A stretch of DNA of 64,000 nt from Cupriavidus phytohabitans (GTDB lineage Bacteria > Pseudomonadota > Gammaproteobacteria > Burkholderiales > Burkholderiaceae): assembly GCF_000426345.1 (NCBI RefSeq), contig NZ_AUFE01000002.1, forward strand, positions 62,001 through 126,000, in the 5' to 3' direction. Below are positions 31,987 to 41,509 of this stretch, piece after piece. Positions within the stretch are counted from its first letter, which is position 1. Each line of letters opens with the position of its first letter. The notes under the pieces were generated by a model that saw only the letters and a list, made by a program, of their open reading frames with translations, did not search any database and was not told the origin of the DNA. The translations under genes were made by a program, and so were the position numbers.

Positions 31987-32505
31987 CCGGTCTTGTCCGT
32001 TCGATGGGGCACTGTAGCACGGGTGGGCAACGCGGACCGCAACCAGCGCTATGGGTACGCTACGACGCCTGGTGGCGAAACGGGTTGGCAGGCTTCCGCG
32101 ATCGGGAAGTTGCCTGGGGACCACTTCGCCTTGCGCCTGCCGTAAGGTCAAAAGCCAGTTCGTGGCCGATCACCCGCCCTTCTGCCGGCGCCACCGCTTC
32201 GTGGCTTCGTGATTACCTGTCTTCCGCTTTCCGTAAGGATCGGCTCGGCCGCTTAATTGATGGCTGCGCCTCGGCGCCATATCGTTCAGCCAAACCAACA
32301 AGTCGATACAGGCGCCGCCTCGGACCCGGTCCGTGCCGACTCCCACGCGGCCTCACCAATAAGGAGACAGACACTCATGGCCTACCCCTTCCATACGTTG
32401 CCGTAGCGGCAGATTCGAATCTCCGGCCGGGCACCACGCTGCCGGATTCCCCTGACTTCCTTGCCAAGCGGTGTGCGCAGACGCGCAACCCGCGACGGAG
32501 CCGTT
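31987..32505. other. 519-bp region upstream of the MatC gene, no clear gene
   Basis: No convincing coding sequence. A 9-codon reading frame (MAYPFHTLP, 32377-32406) has an excellent Shine-Dalgarno AAGGAG ten bases upstream and lies in frame with, and 129 bp before, the matC start. It may be a leader peptide or the relic of an earlier start. The rest shows no terminator or RNA structure that I can defend. Confidence 0.45.
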
Positions 32506-33936
32506 ATGTCGCCACACGTCATTTCCATCTCAGCGCTCGGGCTGATGTTTGTCATCGCCACGGTCCTGCCGATCAACATGGGCGCACTCGCCTTTGTCGG
32601 TGCATTCCTGGTCGGCACCCTGGCTGCGGCCATGCCGGCCAAAGCGATTCTTGCCGGCTTTCCTGCCGACCTGTTCCTCACGCTGGTCGGCATTACCTAC
32701 CTGTTCGCCGTGGCGCAGAACAACGGCACCATCGACTGGCTGGTGCGGCTCGCAGTGCGTGCCGTGGGCGGCAGGATCGCCGCCATTCCGTGGATCATGT
32801 TCATGATCGCGGCACTGCTGACGTCAGTTGGCGCGGTCAGTCCGGCGGCGGTGGCCATCATCGCGCCGATCGCGCTGGGTTTTGCCGCACGCTACGGCAT
32901 CAACCCGTTGCTGATGGGCCTGATGGTCATCCACGGCGCGCAGGGTGGCGGCTTTTCGCCGATCAGCATCTATGGCGGCATCACCAACAAGATCGTGCAG
33001 AAGGCCGGGCTGCCGCTCAATGAGATGGCAACGGCATTCGCGAGCCTGGGCGTGAACCTGGCCGTGGCCGCCGGCCTCTTCGTTGCACTGGGCGGGCTGC
33101 GCCTGGTGCGGCAATCGGCGCCGGCGGCGGCCGCGCCGCAACCGGTGGCCGGTGAGGTGCTGGCCATGGGTGCGCCGTTCGGCGCGCCGTTCGGTGCGCC
33201 GTTCGGTGCGCGGTCGGTGCCGGCACAGGGGGCGCAGATCTATGGCGATGCGGAGGCCGAGGCCGGCATCGAGGAGCAGAAGACGATGGCGCGCGACCGC
33301 GCCTCGATGCTTGGCGGCGAAGCGGAGGGCGCCGGCGAGGCCCCGGCCGGCCTCTACCAGTACCTGACCGTGGCGGGCCTGGTCGCGCTGGCGGTGCTGA
33401 CGCTCTATTTCAAGCTCGATATCGGCTTTGTCTCGCTGACCATCGCGCTGCTGCTCACGCTGATGGCGCCGGAGCTGCAAAAACGTGCGCTGAGCCAGGT
33501 GTCGTGGCCGGAAATCATGCTGATCGTCGGCGTCAGCACCTTTGTCGGCGTGATGGACAAGATGGGCACCATTGACTTTGTCGGCCACAGCGTGGCCAGC
33601 CTGACGTCGCCACTGATGGCCGCGCTGCTGCTGTGCCTGGTCGGCGCGGTGGTGTCGGCGTTCGCCTCGTCGACCGCCGTGCTGGGTTCACTGATCCCGC
33701 TGGCCGTGCCGTTCCTGCAGCAAGGCCCGGATGTCAGCGCAATCGGCTTTATCGCCGCGATGGCCGTGTCCTCGACCATCGTCGACGTCAGTCCGTTCTC
33801 GACCAATGGCGCGCTGGTGCTCGCGAACGCGCAGGGCGTGGACCGGCAGGCCTTCTTCCGCAAGCTGATGATCTATGGCGCGCTGGTCACCGTGATCGCA
33901 CCGGTCGTCGTTTGGCTTGTCTTCGTCGTGCTTTGA
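32506..33936 (+). CDS. matC: MatC-type malonate/dicarboxylate carrier
   Basis: 476 aa from the ATG at 32506 (GGAG nine bases upstream). The N-terminus (SISALGLMFVIATVLPINMG, FVGAFLVGTLAAAMPAKAIL, GFPADLFLTLVGITYLFAVA) is the MatC N-terminal domain of the ion-transporter superfamily, and about 11-12 hydrophobic helices are visible. Conserved loops TSVGAVSPAAVAIIAPIALG and VDVSPFSTNGALVLANAQG occupy the two halves. A cytoplasmic-looking linker near residues 210-285 has a low-complexity repeat (GAPFGAPFGAPFGA). Placement immediately before mdcR and the malonate decarboxylase operon makes malonate the likely substrate. Confidence 0.85.
   Translation: MSPHVISISALGLMFVIATVLPINMGALAFVGAFLVGTLAAAMPAKAILAGFPADLFLTLVGITYLFAVAQNNGTIDWLVRLAVRAVGGRIAAIPWIMFMIAALLTSVGAVSPAAVAIIAPIALGFAARYGINPLLMGLMVIHGAQGGGFSPISIYGGITNKIVQKAGLPLNEMATAFASLGVNLAVAAGLFVALGGLRLVRQSAPAAAAPQPVAGEVLAMGAPFGAPFGAPFGARSVPAQGAQIYGDAEAEAGIEEQKTMARDRASMLGGEAEGAGEAPAGLYQYLTVAGLVALAVLTLYFKLDIGFVSLTIALLLTLMAPELQKRALSQVSWPEIMLIVGVSTFVGVMDKMGTIDFVGHSVASLTSPLMAALLLCLVGAVVSAFASSTAVLGSLIPLAVPFLQQGPDVSAIGFIAAMAVSSTIVDVSPFSTNGALVLANAQGVDRQAFFRKLMIYGALVTVIAPVVVWLVFVVL
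33169..33210. repeat. 12-bp in-frame tandem repeat inside matC
   Basis: About three and a half copies of a 12-bp unit (GGTGCGCCGTTC, with one GGC variant) encode GAPF repeats in the linker between the two membrane halves. Unit length is a multiple of three, so copy-number changes would keep the frame. Confidence 0.8.
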
Positions 33937-34116
33937 GTGCTTCCTGTTGCCGTCACCTGACTCCTGGCCATGAAACTGCTCGAAGCCGTCATGCGCTCCC
34001 AGGAGGCCACCCGGCCGGCGCGGGCCGCCGCAAAACCTGGCCAGTCCAGTTAGCGGTGCGCACAGGCCGTCCCGCGGCTAAGATAGGAGCCTGTCCCCAA
34101 CCATTGCCCCCGGCCC

Positions 34117-35034
34117 ATGAGAATCCGCATCGGCGAAGAGATCACCTTCCGCAAGCTCGAAGCCCTGCTGGCGTTCATGGAATCGGGCAACCTGGCCAAG
34201 GCGGCCGAGATCCTGGAGACCAGCACGGTCAGCGTGCACCGTGCGCTGCATTCGCTGGAAGAGGGCACCAGTTGCGCGCTGTTCCGCCACGAGGGCCGCA
34301 ACCTGATCCCGACCGACGCCGCCCATGTGCTGGCGGATACGGCAAGGGAAGTGCTAAAGGCCATGGCCGACGGCATCCGCGCCACGCGCGAGGCCGCCGG
34401 CTATTCGGCCGACCACCTCAAGATCGGGTCGCTCTACTCGCTGACGGTCCAGACCGTGCCCAGGATCGTGATCGGCCTGAAGCTGCGGCGCCCCGAGCTG
34501 CAGACCGAACTGGTGCTGGGATCGAACGCGGACCTGCTGCACAAGCTCAAGCAGGGCTCGATCGACGCCGCGTTGATGGCGGTGCCCGAGCCTGATCCGG
34601 AGATCGAGTCGATCCCGCTGTTTGAAGACGATATCTTCTTTGCGGCGCCGGCCGATTCGCCCTATGCGTCGATGCCCGCGGTGGACCTGCGCGCCTGCCG
34701 CGACGAGCCGTTCGTCAGCCTGAGCGAGGGCTTCGTCACCTACAGCGGCTTTGTCGAGGCATTCCGCATTGCCGAATTCACGCCGAATGTGGTGATGAAG
34801 GTCGGCGATATCTTTTCGCTGATGAACCTGGTGGGCGGCGGCATCGGCTATACGCTGCTGCCGGGCCGGGTGAAAGGCGTGTATTCGCGCAATGTGGCGT
34901 TCGTGCCGCTGGCCGGCGAATACGACATCAAGCAGACCATCGCGCTGAACTTCCTGCGCCGCCGCGAGCGCGATCCCAACTTGCTGGCGCTGGCCGCGGC
35001 GTGCCGCATGGCGATGCGCGACGCTGACCAGTAA
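34117..35034 (+). CDS. mdcR: LysR-family regulator of malonate utilisation
   Basis: 305 aa. N-terminal winged helix-turn-helix (FRKLEALLAFMESGNLAKAA, TSTVSVHRALHSLEEGTSCA) and a substrate-binding-like effector domain (GSLYSLTVQTVPRIVIGLKL, GGGIGYTLLPGRVKGVYSRN). It lies between matC and mdcA on the same strand; in several proteobacteria MdcR activates the mdc operon in response to malonate (family knowledge). Unlike most LysR genes it is not divergent from its presumed target. The assignment rests on context. Confidence 0.85.
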   Translation: MRIRIGEEITFRKLEALLAFMESGNLAKAAEILETSTVSVHRALHSLEEGTSCALFRHEGRNLIPTDAAHVLADTAREVLKAMADGIRATREAAGYSADHLKIGSLYSLTVQTVPRIVIGLKLRRPELQTELVLGSNADLLHKLKQGSIDAALMAVPEPDPEIESIPLFEDDIFFAAPADSPYASMPAVDLRACRDEPFVSLSEGFVTYSGFVEAFRIAEFTPNVVMKVGDIFSLMNLVGGGIGYTLLPGRVKGVYSRNVAFVPLAGEYDIKQTIALNFLRRRERDPNLLALAAACRMAMRDADQ

Positions 35035-35055
35035 GGGGCTACGCGCGCCCCTTTG
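35033..35055 (+). terminator. Short terminator-like hairpin after mdcR
   Basis: AGGGGC and GCCCCT pair around a 7-nt loop, followed by TTTG; the left arm overlaps the mdcR stop. Weak U-tract, so partial read-through into mdcA is plausible. Confidence 0.45.
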
Positions 35056-35170
35056 CCCACATCCTGGTCACGCTTCCGGCCAGCGTAACGGTTCATTTCC
35101 CGGCGTGATTGTTTGCCGGACGCCGCCTGTTTAAGGTGGAGCCATCAGACAGACGCCAGCCGGAGACGCG

Positions 35171-36829
35171 ATGACCAACACCAGCACGGGCCGCCAATGG
35201 GACACCCGCAGGGAAGCCAAGGCGCGCCGCAAGCAGAACGCCGCAGCCATTGCCGACGGCAAGGTGGTGCCGACCAGCGACATCGTCGCCTTCCTGGAGG
35301 CCGTGCTGGCGTCCGGCGACCGCGTGGTGCTGGAAGGCAACAACCAGAAGCAGGCTGACTTCCTGTCGCGCTCGCTGGCGCAGGTCGATCCCGCGCGCGT
35401 GAATGCGCTGCACATGATCATTCCCAGCGTCAGCCGGGTCGAGCACCTCGACCTGTTCGAGCGCGGCATCGCGCGCAAGCTGGACTTTTCGTACGCGGGG
35501 GCGCAGAGCATCCGCATCTCGCAGTTCCTGGAGGACGGGCAGCTCGAAGTGGGCGCGATCCATACCTATATCGAGCTGTATTCGCGGCTGTACGTGGACC
35601 TGGTGCCCAATGTGGTGCTGATCGCCGGCTACAAGGCCGATCGCCAGGGCAACCTCTACACCGGCCCGAGCACTGAAGACACCCCGGCGCTGGTCGAGGC
35701 CGCGGCATTCCGCGACGGGCTGGTGATCGCACAGGTCAACGAGATCGTCGACGATCCCGCGGGCCTGCCGCGCGTCGACGTGCCGGGCTCCTGGATCGAC
35801 TACGTGGTGCAGGCGGACAAGCCCTTCTTCTGCGAACCGCTGTTCACGCGCGACCCGCGGCTGATCAAGCCGGTCCACGTGCTGATGGCGATGATGGCGA
35901 TCCGCGGCATCTACGAGCGCCACCAGGTGCAGTCGCTCAACCATGGCATCGGCTTCAACACCGCGGCGATCGAGCTGATCCTGCCGACCTACGGCGAGTC
36001 GCTCGGGCTGAAGGGCAAGATCTGCAAGTACTGGACGCTCAACCCGCACCCGACGCTGATCCCGGCGATCGAGACCGGCTGGGTCGAGAGCGTGCACAGC
36101 TTCGGCAGCGAACTGGGCATGGAAGCCTACGTCGCCGCGCGGCCGGACGTCTTCTTTACCGGCGCGGACGGCTCGATGCGTTCCAACCGGGCCTTCTGCC
36201 AGCTTGCCGGCCAGTACGCGGTGGATCTGTTCATCGGCTCGACGCTGCAGATCGACGGCGACGGCAATTCGTCCACGGTGACGCGCGGGCGGCTGTCCGG
36301 GTTTGGCGGCGCGCCCAATATGGGCCACCAGCCGGGCGGGCGCCGCCACCCGACACCGGCCTGGCTCGACCTGATCGAGACCGACGACCCGCTCGCGCGT
36401 GGCCGCAAGCTGGTGGTGCAGATGGTCGAGACCTTCCAGGCCGGCGGCAAGCCGACCTTCGTCGAATCGATGGATGCGGTCGAGGTCGCGCGCGAAAGCG
36501 GCATGCCGCTGGCGCCGGTGATGATCTACGGCGACGACGTCACGCACGTGCTGACCGAGGAGGGCATCGCCTACCTGTACAAGGCGCAATCGCTGGAGGA
36601 GCGGCGCCGCATGATTGCCGCGGTGGCTGGCGTCACGCCCATCGGCATGAAGCACGATCCCGCCACCACGCGCCGGATGCGCAGCGACGGCCTGATCGCG
36701 CTGCCGGAAGACCTGGGCGTGCAGCGCAGCCAGGCCACGCGCAGCCTGCTGGCGGCCAAGAGCATGGCCGACCTGGTCGACTGGTCCGGCGGGCTGTACG
36801 AGCCGCCGGCGCGCTTCCGGAGCTGGTAA
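35171..36829 (+). CDS. mdcA: Malonate decarboxylase alpha subunit (acetyl-S-ACP:malonate ACP transferase)
   Basis: 552 aa, the normal length for MdcA. It exchanges acetyl for malonyl on the acyl-carrier subunit. Signature stretches: VLASGDRVVLEGNNQKQADF, LHMIIPSVSRVEHLDLFERG, SFGSELGMEAYVAARPDVFF, GRLSGFGGAPNMGHQPGGRR and VQMVETFQAGGKPTFVESMD. GGAG precedes the ATG. First gene of the mdcABCDEGH operon. Confidence 0.96.
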   Translation: MTNTSTGRQWDTRREAKARRKQNAAAIADGKVVPTSDIVAFLEAVLASGDRVVLEGNNQKQADFLSRSLAQVDPARVNALHMIIPSVSRVEHLDLFERGIARKLDFSYAGAQSIRISQFLEDGQLEVGAIHTYIELYSRLYVDLVPNVVLIAGYKADRQGNLYTGPSTEDTPALVEAAAFRDGLVIAQVNEIVDDPAGLPRVDVPGSWIDYVVQADKPFFCEPLFTRDPRLIKPVHVLMAMMAIRGIYERHQVQSLNHGIGFNTAAIELILPTYGESLGLKGKICKYWTLNPHPTLIPAIETGWVESVHSFGSELGMEAYVAARPDVFFTGADGSMRSNRAFCQLAGQYAVDLFIGSTLQIDGDGNSSTVTRGRLSGFGGAPNMGHQPGGRRHPTPAWLDLIETDDPLARGRKLVVQMVETFQAGGKPTFVESMDAVEVARESGMPLAPVMIYGDDVTHVLTEEGIAYLYKAQSLEERRRMIAAVAGVTPIGMKHDPATTRRMRSDGLIALPEDLGVQRSQATRSLLAAKSMADLVDWSGGLYEPPARFRSW

Positions 36830-37767
36830 TGGCAGGCGCCACCGCAAGGATCCTGCAAGCACGGGCCCCGTATGGGCTGCCGCAACGTCCTGCGGCCTCC
36901 GCCCATGCCCGGGCGCTGGCGGGACTGGCCGTCAGCGCCATCGCCGAAGAAGCGCGGCTCTCGCCCAAGCCCGGCCTGGTCGACAGCCGCGGCAGCGGGG
37001 CGCATGCCGACCTGACCTTGCCGCTGATGCTGCGCTCGGCGCATGCGCTGGGGCCGTCGTTCGCGGCCATGGCCGATGCCGGCCTGCACGCGCCGCGCCT
37101 CGGCTATGGCCTGCGCGAACGGCTGGGCGCGCTCGGCCGCGAGGCCGAGGCCGTGATGCTGGCCGCCACCGGCGGCGTCAACACGCATCGCGGTGCAATC
37201 TGGTGCATCGGCCTGCTGGTGGGAGCCGCCGCGCACGCCAGCGCGGCGGGACTGGGCGCCAGTGCCGGGGCGATCAGCGCCATGGCCGGGGCCATCGCTT
37301 CACTGTCGGACCGGCATCGGCCAGTTCTTACCGGCCACAAGGGCGAACTCGCCTGCCTCGCCTACGGTGTCGGCGGCGCGCGGGCACAGGCACGAGCGGG
37401 CTTCCCGCACGTGACGCGGCTGGCGCTGCCGGCGCTGCAGCGCAGCCGAGCGCGCGGTGAACCCGAATCGACGGCCCGCCTGAACGCGCTGCTCGCGCTG
37501 ATGAGCGGGCTGGACGATACCTGCGTGCTGGCCAGGGCGGGACGGCACGGACTGGACTACATGCAGGCGGGCGCCAGGGCGGTGCTGTCGGCCGGCGGCG
37601 CGGGCACGGTGACCGGGCGGCGCCACCTGCGCAGCCTCGACGCCGGCATGCTGGCCAGGCGGGCCTCGCCGGGCGGCGCGGCGGACCTGCTGGCCGCGAC
37701 GATTTTCCTCGACCGGTTGTCACGGGCCGACGTGACAGCCGCGGATAACGACTTCAGGGGACTTTGA
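36829..37767 (+). CDS. mdcB: Triphosphoribosyl-dephospho-CoA synthase
   Basis: 312 aa. MdcB/CitG makes 2'-(5''-triphosphoribosyl)-3'-dephospho-CoA, the precursor of the prosthetic group on MdcC. Conserved segments are EEARLSPKPGLVDSRGSGAH, ATGGVNTHRGAIWCIGLLVG and LMSGLDDTCVLARAGRHGLD. The ATG shares one base with the mdcA stop (TAATG) and the stop overlaps mdcC. Confidence 0.94.
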   Translation: MAGATARILQARAPYGLPQRPAASAHARALAGLAVSAIAEEARLSPKPGLVDSRGSGAHADLTLPLMLRSAHALGPSFAAMADAGLHAPRLGYGLRERLGALGREAEAVMLAATGGVNTHRGAIWCIGLLVGAAAHASAAGLGASAGAISAMAGAIASLSDRHRPVLTGHKGELACLAYGVGGARAQARAGFPHVTRLALPALQRSRARGEPESTARLNALLALMSGLDDTCVLARAGRHGLDYMQAGARAVLSAGGAGTVTGRRHLRSLDAGMLARRASPGGAADLLAATIFLDRLSRADVTAADNDFRGL

Positions 37768-38084
37768 TGGAACAGCTGCGATTTGAATTCCCGGCGGGGC
37801 AGCCGGCCACCGGACGCGTACTGGTCGGCGTGGTGGGGTCGGGCGACCTCGAGGTAGTGGTCGAGCCGGGCCAGGGCGGCAAGACCACGGTGGAGGTCAC
37901 CACCTCGGTCAATGGCTACGGCCGCGTCTGGGATGCGCAGCTCTCGCGCGTCTTCGCTGCCGAGCCGCGCGCATCGATGCAGATCCGCATCCACGATTTC
38001 GGCGCGACGCCGGGCGTGGTCGGCATGCGCCTGGCGGAAGCCTTTGAAGCGCTGGGAGATCCGCAACAAGGAGACGGCGCATGA
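37767..38084 (+). CDS. mdcC: Malonate decarboxylase acyl carrier protein (delta subunit)
   Basis: 105 aa. Carries the phosphoribosyl-dephospho-CoA prosthetic group on a Ser; the strands GRVLVGVVGSGDLEVVVEP and TTSVNGYGRVWDAQLSRVFA, and IRIHDFGATPGVVGMRLAEA, match MdcC/CitD-type carriers, which are unrelated to ordinary ACP. The ATG at 37767 overlaps the mdcB stop. Confidence 0.93.
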   Translation: MEQLRFEFPAGQPATGRVLVGVVGSGDLEVVVEPGQGGKTTVEVTTSVNGYGRVWDAQLSRVFAAEPRASMQIRIHDFGATPGVVGMRLAEAFEALGDPQQGDGA

Positions 38085-38932
38085 ACACGGCGGAACTGCT
38101 GGCGCGCAACAGCTTCATCGAACTCGGCGCACGCGAGCGCGCGCGTGCATTGCTGGATCCGGGCACCTTCCGCGAGCTGGCGGGCCCGTTCGATGGCCTG
38201 CAGTCGCCGTGGCTGCCGCCGCAAGGCGTGGTGCCGCAGAGCGATGATGGCGTGGTGGTGGCCAAGGGGCGCATCGGCCAGATGCCGGTGGTGGTGCTGG
38301 CGATCGAAGGCGCCTTCCAGGGCGGCAGCATGGGCGAGGTGGGCGGCGCCAAGATCGCGGGGGCGCTGGAACTGGCCGCCGAAGACAACCGCCGGGGAGA
38401 ACCGACGCGCGCGGTGCTGTTGCTGGAGACCGGCGGCGTGCGCCTGCAGGAGGCCAACCTTGGCCTGGCCGCGATTGCCGAGATCCATGCCGCGATCGTC
38501 GATTTGCGCCGGTATCAGCCGGTGGTCGGCGTGATCGCGGGGCAGGTCGGCTGCTTTGGCGGCATGTCGATCGCAGCCGGCCTGTGCAGCGCGCTGGTGA
38601 TGACGCAGGAAGCGCGGTTGGGACTGAACGGCCCGGCCGTGATCGAGCAGGAGGCGGGCATCGCCGAGTACGACTCGCGCGACCGGCCCTTGATCTGGAG
38701 CTTCACCGGCGGCGCGCAGCGCGTCGCCACCGGGTTCGCCGATGCGTACGTCGATGACGACTGCGACGCGATGCGCGCGCAGGTCGCCGCGCTGTTGCGC
38801 GAGCCGGTGGCCGCCAGCCATCGCAGCGAGCAGTATGCGCAATACCTGGCCGCGCTGCAGGCGTACGACGCCAGCGCCCAACCCACGCCCGCGCAGGTGC
38901 AGGCGCTGTTTCAACGGGGGACCGACGCATGA
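38081..38932 (+). CDS. mdcD: Malonate decarboxylase beta subunit
   Basis: 283 aa. Together with MdcE forms the biotin-independent decarboxylase of malonyl-S-ACP. The crotonase-like carboxyltransferase fold is seen in MPVVVLAIEGAFQGGSMGEV, VGVIAGQVGCFGGMSIAAGL and LGLNGPAVIEQEAGIAEYDS. Four-base overlaps with mdcC and mdcE indicate coupled translation. Confidence 0.95.
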   Translation: MNTAELLARNSFIELGARERARALLDPGTFRELAGPFDGLQSPWLPPQGVVPQSDDGVVVAKGRIGQMPVVVLAIEGAFQGGSMGEVGGAKIAGALELAAEDNRRGEPTRAVLLLETGGVRLQEANLGLAAIAEIHAAIVDLRRYQPVVGVIAGQVGCFGGMSIAAGLCSALVMTQEARLGLNGPAVIEQEAGIAEYDSRDRPLIWSFTGGAQRVATGFADAYVDDDCDAMRAQVAALLREPVAASHRSEQYAQYLAALQAYDASAQPTPAQVQALFQRGTDA

Positions 38933-39765
38933 ACGCACCACTTCATCCCGCCGCCGCGCGCGAAGCCAGCCGCGGCGCGCGCTGGCTGCAGGCGCTGGCG
39001 CCGACGGCGTCGCACCAGCCGGGCTATCCGGATTCCGTGCAGGTGGCCGACGGCGAACTGGCCGGCACCGCGGTGCGCTGGATCGCGCTCGTGCCCGATG
39101 CGGGCAGCCGCTTCCCGCGGGCGCGCCATGGCGAAGCCGGGCTGCTCGAGGGCTGGTCGCTGGCACGCGCGGTGCGCGAGGCGATCGAGGCGGATCGCAC
39201 CGCACCGGTCAAGCGCGCCATCGTGGCGATCGTCGACACGCCCAGCCAGGCGTATGGCCGGCGCGAAGAGGCATTGGGCATCCACCAGTCGCTGGCGGGT
39301 GCGGTGGCGGCGTATGCCGAGGCACGCCTGGCCGGGCACCCGGTGATCGCGCTGATCGTCGGGCGCGCCATGTCGGGCGCCTTCCTCGCGCACGGCTACC
39401 AGGCCAATCGCATCATCGCGCTCAATGACCAGGGCGTGCTGGTGCATGCGATGGGCAAGGAAGCGGCCGCCCGCATCACCATGCGCACGGTGGAGGACCT
39501 GGAAGCGCTGGCGTCGACGGTGCCGCCGATGGCCTACGACATCGGGAACTTTGCCACGCTGGGTATCCTGTGGCGGCTCATCGATGTCAATTCGGCCAGC
39601 GCACCGGTGGCGGCCGATGTGCAACTGGCGCGCGACACCATCCTGTCCGCGCTGGACGACATCCGGCGCGACCCGACGCAGGGCCTGCAAGGCCGCCGCG
39701 GCGGAACCAACCGGAAGGCGTCGGCCGCGGTTCGCGCGTGCCTGTCGCGGCAATGGCAAGCCTGA
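38929..39765 (+). CDS. mdcE: Malonate decarboxylase gamma subunit
   Basis: 278 aa. Key segments: VDTPSQAYGRREEALGIHQS, HPVIALIVGRAMSGAFLAHG, NRIIALNDQGVLVHAMGKEA and AARITMRTVEDLEALASTVP. It forms the decarboxylase heterodimer with MdcD. Length and order agree with other mdc operons. The mdcG start lies within its last codons. Confidence 0.94.
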   Translation: MNAPLHPAAAREASRGARWLQALAPTASHQPGYPDSVQVADGELAGTAVRWIALVPDAGSRFPRARHGEAGLLEGWSLARAVREAIEADRTAPVKRAIVAIVDTPSQAYGRREEALGIHQSLAGAVAAYAEARLAGHPVIALIVGRAMSGAFLAHGYQANRIIALNDQGVLVHAMGKEAAARITMRTVEDLEALASTVPPMAYDIGNFATLGILWRLIDVNSASAPVAADVQLARDTILSALDDIRRDPTQGLQGRRGGTNRKASAAVRACLSRQWQA

Positions 39766-40409
39766 ACCTCTACTCGCCCGCGCCGCACGACCTGGTCTGG
39801 CTGGACGACCCGGCCAGTGCCCTGGAGCGGGATGCACTGCCGGCGTGGGTCTCGCTGCCGGCCTTGCGCGACACGCCGCTCGTGGTGCGGCGCGACGGCC
39901 GCCGGCAGGGGGAGATCCCGGTCGGCCTGCGGGGCCTCACGCGCGCCGAGCGCTTCGGCACGTGGATCGCGCCGGCGGCGATCCGCAGGCTCGTCACGCC
40001 GATGGACCTGGCCGCCCAACGCGCCTGGCGCGTGCGCCCGGAGCTGGCGGCATTGCCCGCCATCCGCGCGCTTGCGGCCATCGCCGACCCGCTCGATGCC
40101 GGCGGCATCCGCTGGGGCGTGACCGGCAGCGCTGGCTTTACGCTGGCCTGCGCGCGCAACGTGCTGCACGCCGGCAGCGACCTCGACCTGATCGTGAGGG
40201 CAGACCGGCCGCTGCCGCCCGGCCATCTGTACCTGCTTGGCGAGTTGCAGCGCACCGCGCCGGCCCGCGTCGACATCCAGGTTGCGACCCCGTACGGCGG
40301 CTTCTCGCTGCTGGAGCGGCTGCGCGGCGGGGGCAGAGTGCTGCTGAAGACCGACCACGGCCCACGCCTGTGCGACGATCCCTGGCAAGCGGCGCCATGC
40401 AGGTCCTGA
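39753..40409 (+). CDS. mdcG: Malonate decarboxylase holo-ACP synthase
   Basis: 218 aa from the ATG at 39753; an in-frame GTG at 39738 is an alternative. MdcG attaches the phosphoribosyl-dephospho-CoA group to apo-MdcC. Conserved segments are GLTRAERFGTWIAPAAIRRL, GGIRWGVTGSAGFTLACARN, SDLDLIVRADRPLPPGHLYL and GRVLLKTDHGPRL, where the acidic residues resemble a nucleotidyltransferase active site. It overlaps mdcE by 13 bp and mdcH by 13 bp. Confidence 0.92.
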   Translation: MASLNLYSPAPHDLVWLDDPASALERDALPAWVSLPALRDTPLVVRRDGRRQGEIPVGLRGLTRAERFGTWIAPAAIRRLVTPMDLAAQRAWRVRPELAALPAIRALAAIADPLDAGGIRWGVTGSAGFTLACARNVLHAGSDLDLIVRADRPLPPGHLYLLGELQRTAPARVDIQVATPYGGFSLLERLRGGGRVLLKTDHGPRLCDDPWQAAPCRS

Positions 40410-41329
40410 TCACGTTTCCCGGCCAGGGTACGCAGCGTCCCGGCATGCTGAAGGACCTGCCAGCCGACCCGGCAGTGGCGGCGGTGCTGGCCGAGGCGGA
40501 GGCGATCCTGCAGCTGCCGGTGGCAGAGATGGATACGCCCGGGCGCCTGCAATCCACGGTATGGACGCAGCTGTGCCTGCTGACATCAGGCGTGGCAATG
40601 GCGCGGTGCCTGGCCGCGCACGACGCCCGCGCCGACGCCGTGGCCGGGCTCTCCATCGGCGCGTATGCCGCTGCGGTGAGCGCCGGCGTGCTCACCTTTG
40701 CCGATGCCTTGCGCCTGGTGCGCTTGCGCGGGCAGCTGATGGCGCAGGCCTATCCCAGCGGCTACGGCATGACCGCCGTCCTGGGGCTTGACCGGGGCCG
40801 GCTCGCACCGCTGGTGGCGCAGGTCTGTTCGCCGCAACGGCCGGTATATCTGGCCAACTTCAATGCCCCCACACAGATCGTCATCGCCGGCAGCGAAGCC
40901 GCGATGGCGGAAGTGTCAGCGCTGGCAATGGCCGCCGGCGCGCAGGCGGCGAAGCCGGTCGCCATCCATGTGCCATCGCATTGCCCGCTGCTCGATGAGG
41001 CGGCGCATGCGCTGCAAGAAGCGATGCAGAGCGTGACGCTGTCCGCACCCTCCCAGCGCTATTTCAGCGCCAGCAAGGCGCGCGAGCTGCGCGACCCCCG
41101 CCAGATCGCCGACGACCTGGCGCTGAACATGGCCACGCCGGTGCGCTGGCACGAAACCATGCTGCTGGCTCACGCCCATGGCGCCAGCCTGGTGGTGGAA
41201 GCGCCGCCTGGCGATGTGCTGACGCGCCTGGCCCAGCCAATCTTCGTCGACGGGATGCCGATGGCATGTGACCGGACACGGCTGGACTCGATCGTGGCGG
41301 CGTTGCGGCGCAGACAGGCGTGCCGCTGA
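40397..41329 (+). CDS. mdcH: Malonyl-CoA:ACP transacylase of malonate decarboxylase
   Basis: 310 aa. The FabD fold is complete: VLITFPGQGTQRPGMLKDLP, the nucleophile elbow VAGLSIGAYAAAVSAGVLTF (GLSxG Ser), LVRLRGQLMAQAYPSGYGM with the conserved Arg, and VHVPSHCPLL-type His region (IHVPSHCPLLDEAAHAL). In the mdc pathway it primes the carrier with malonyl before the first cycle. Last gene of the operon. Confidence 0.93.
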   Translation: MQVLITFPGQGTQRPGMLKDLPADPAVAAVLAEAEAILQLPVAEMDTPGRLQSTVWTQLCLLTSGVAMARCLAAHDARADAVAGLSIGAYAAAVSAGVLTFADALRLVRLRGQLMAQAYPSGYGMTAVLGLDRGRLAPLVAQVCSPQRPVYLANFNAPTQIVIAGSEAAMAEVSALAMAAGAQAAKPVAIHVPSHCPLLDEAAHALQEAMQSVTLSAPSQRYFSASKARELRDPRQIADDLALNMATPVRWHETMLLAHAHGASLVVEAPPGDVLTRLAQPIFVDGMPMACDRTRLDSIVAALRRRQACR

Positions 41330-41509
41330 AACAAGCCGAACAGCCGTCTGGCTCACGGCAAAGATCATGGCTAGACGTCGACGGCTTTCATCTCTGTGCC
41401 CTCGCGCATTCTCACGCGTGGAGCTATCAGAAAATCTGAACGATTCCATCAATATTATGCGATTTTCTTTTTGATTGCGGTGCAGCAAAGTCTGGGGAAG
41501 GAGTTAAAC

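Noticed and set aside
33970-34053. 27-codon frame MKLLEAVMRSQEAT between matC and mdcR
   Set aside because: No Shine-Dalgarno and no recognisable family; could be chance.
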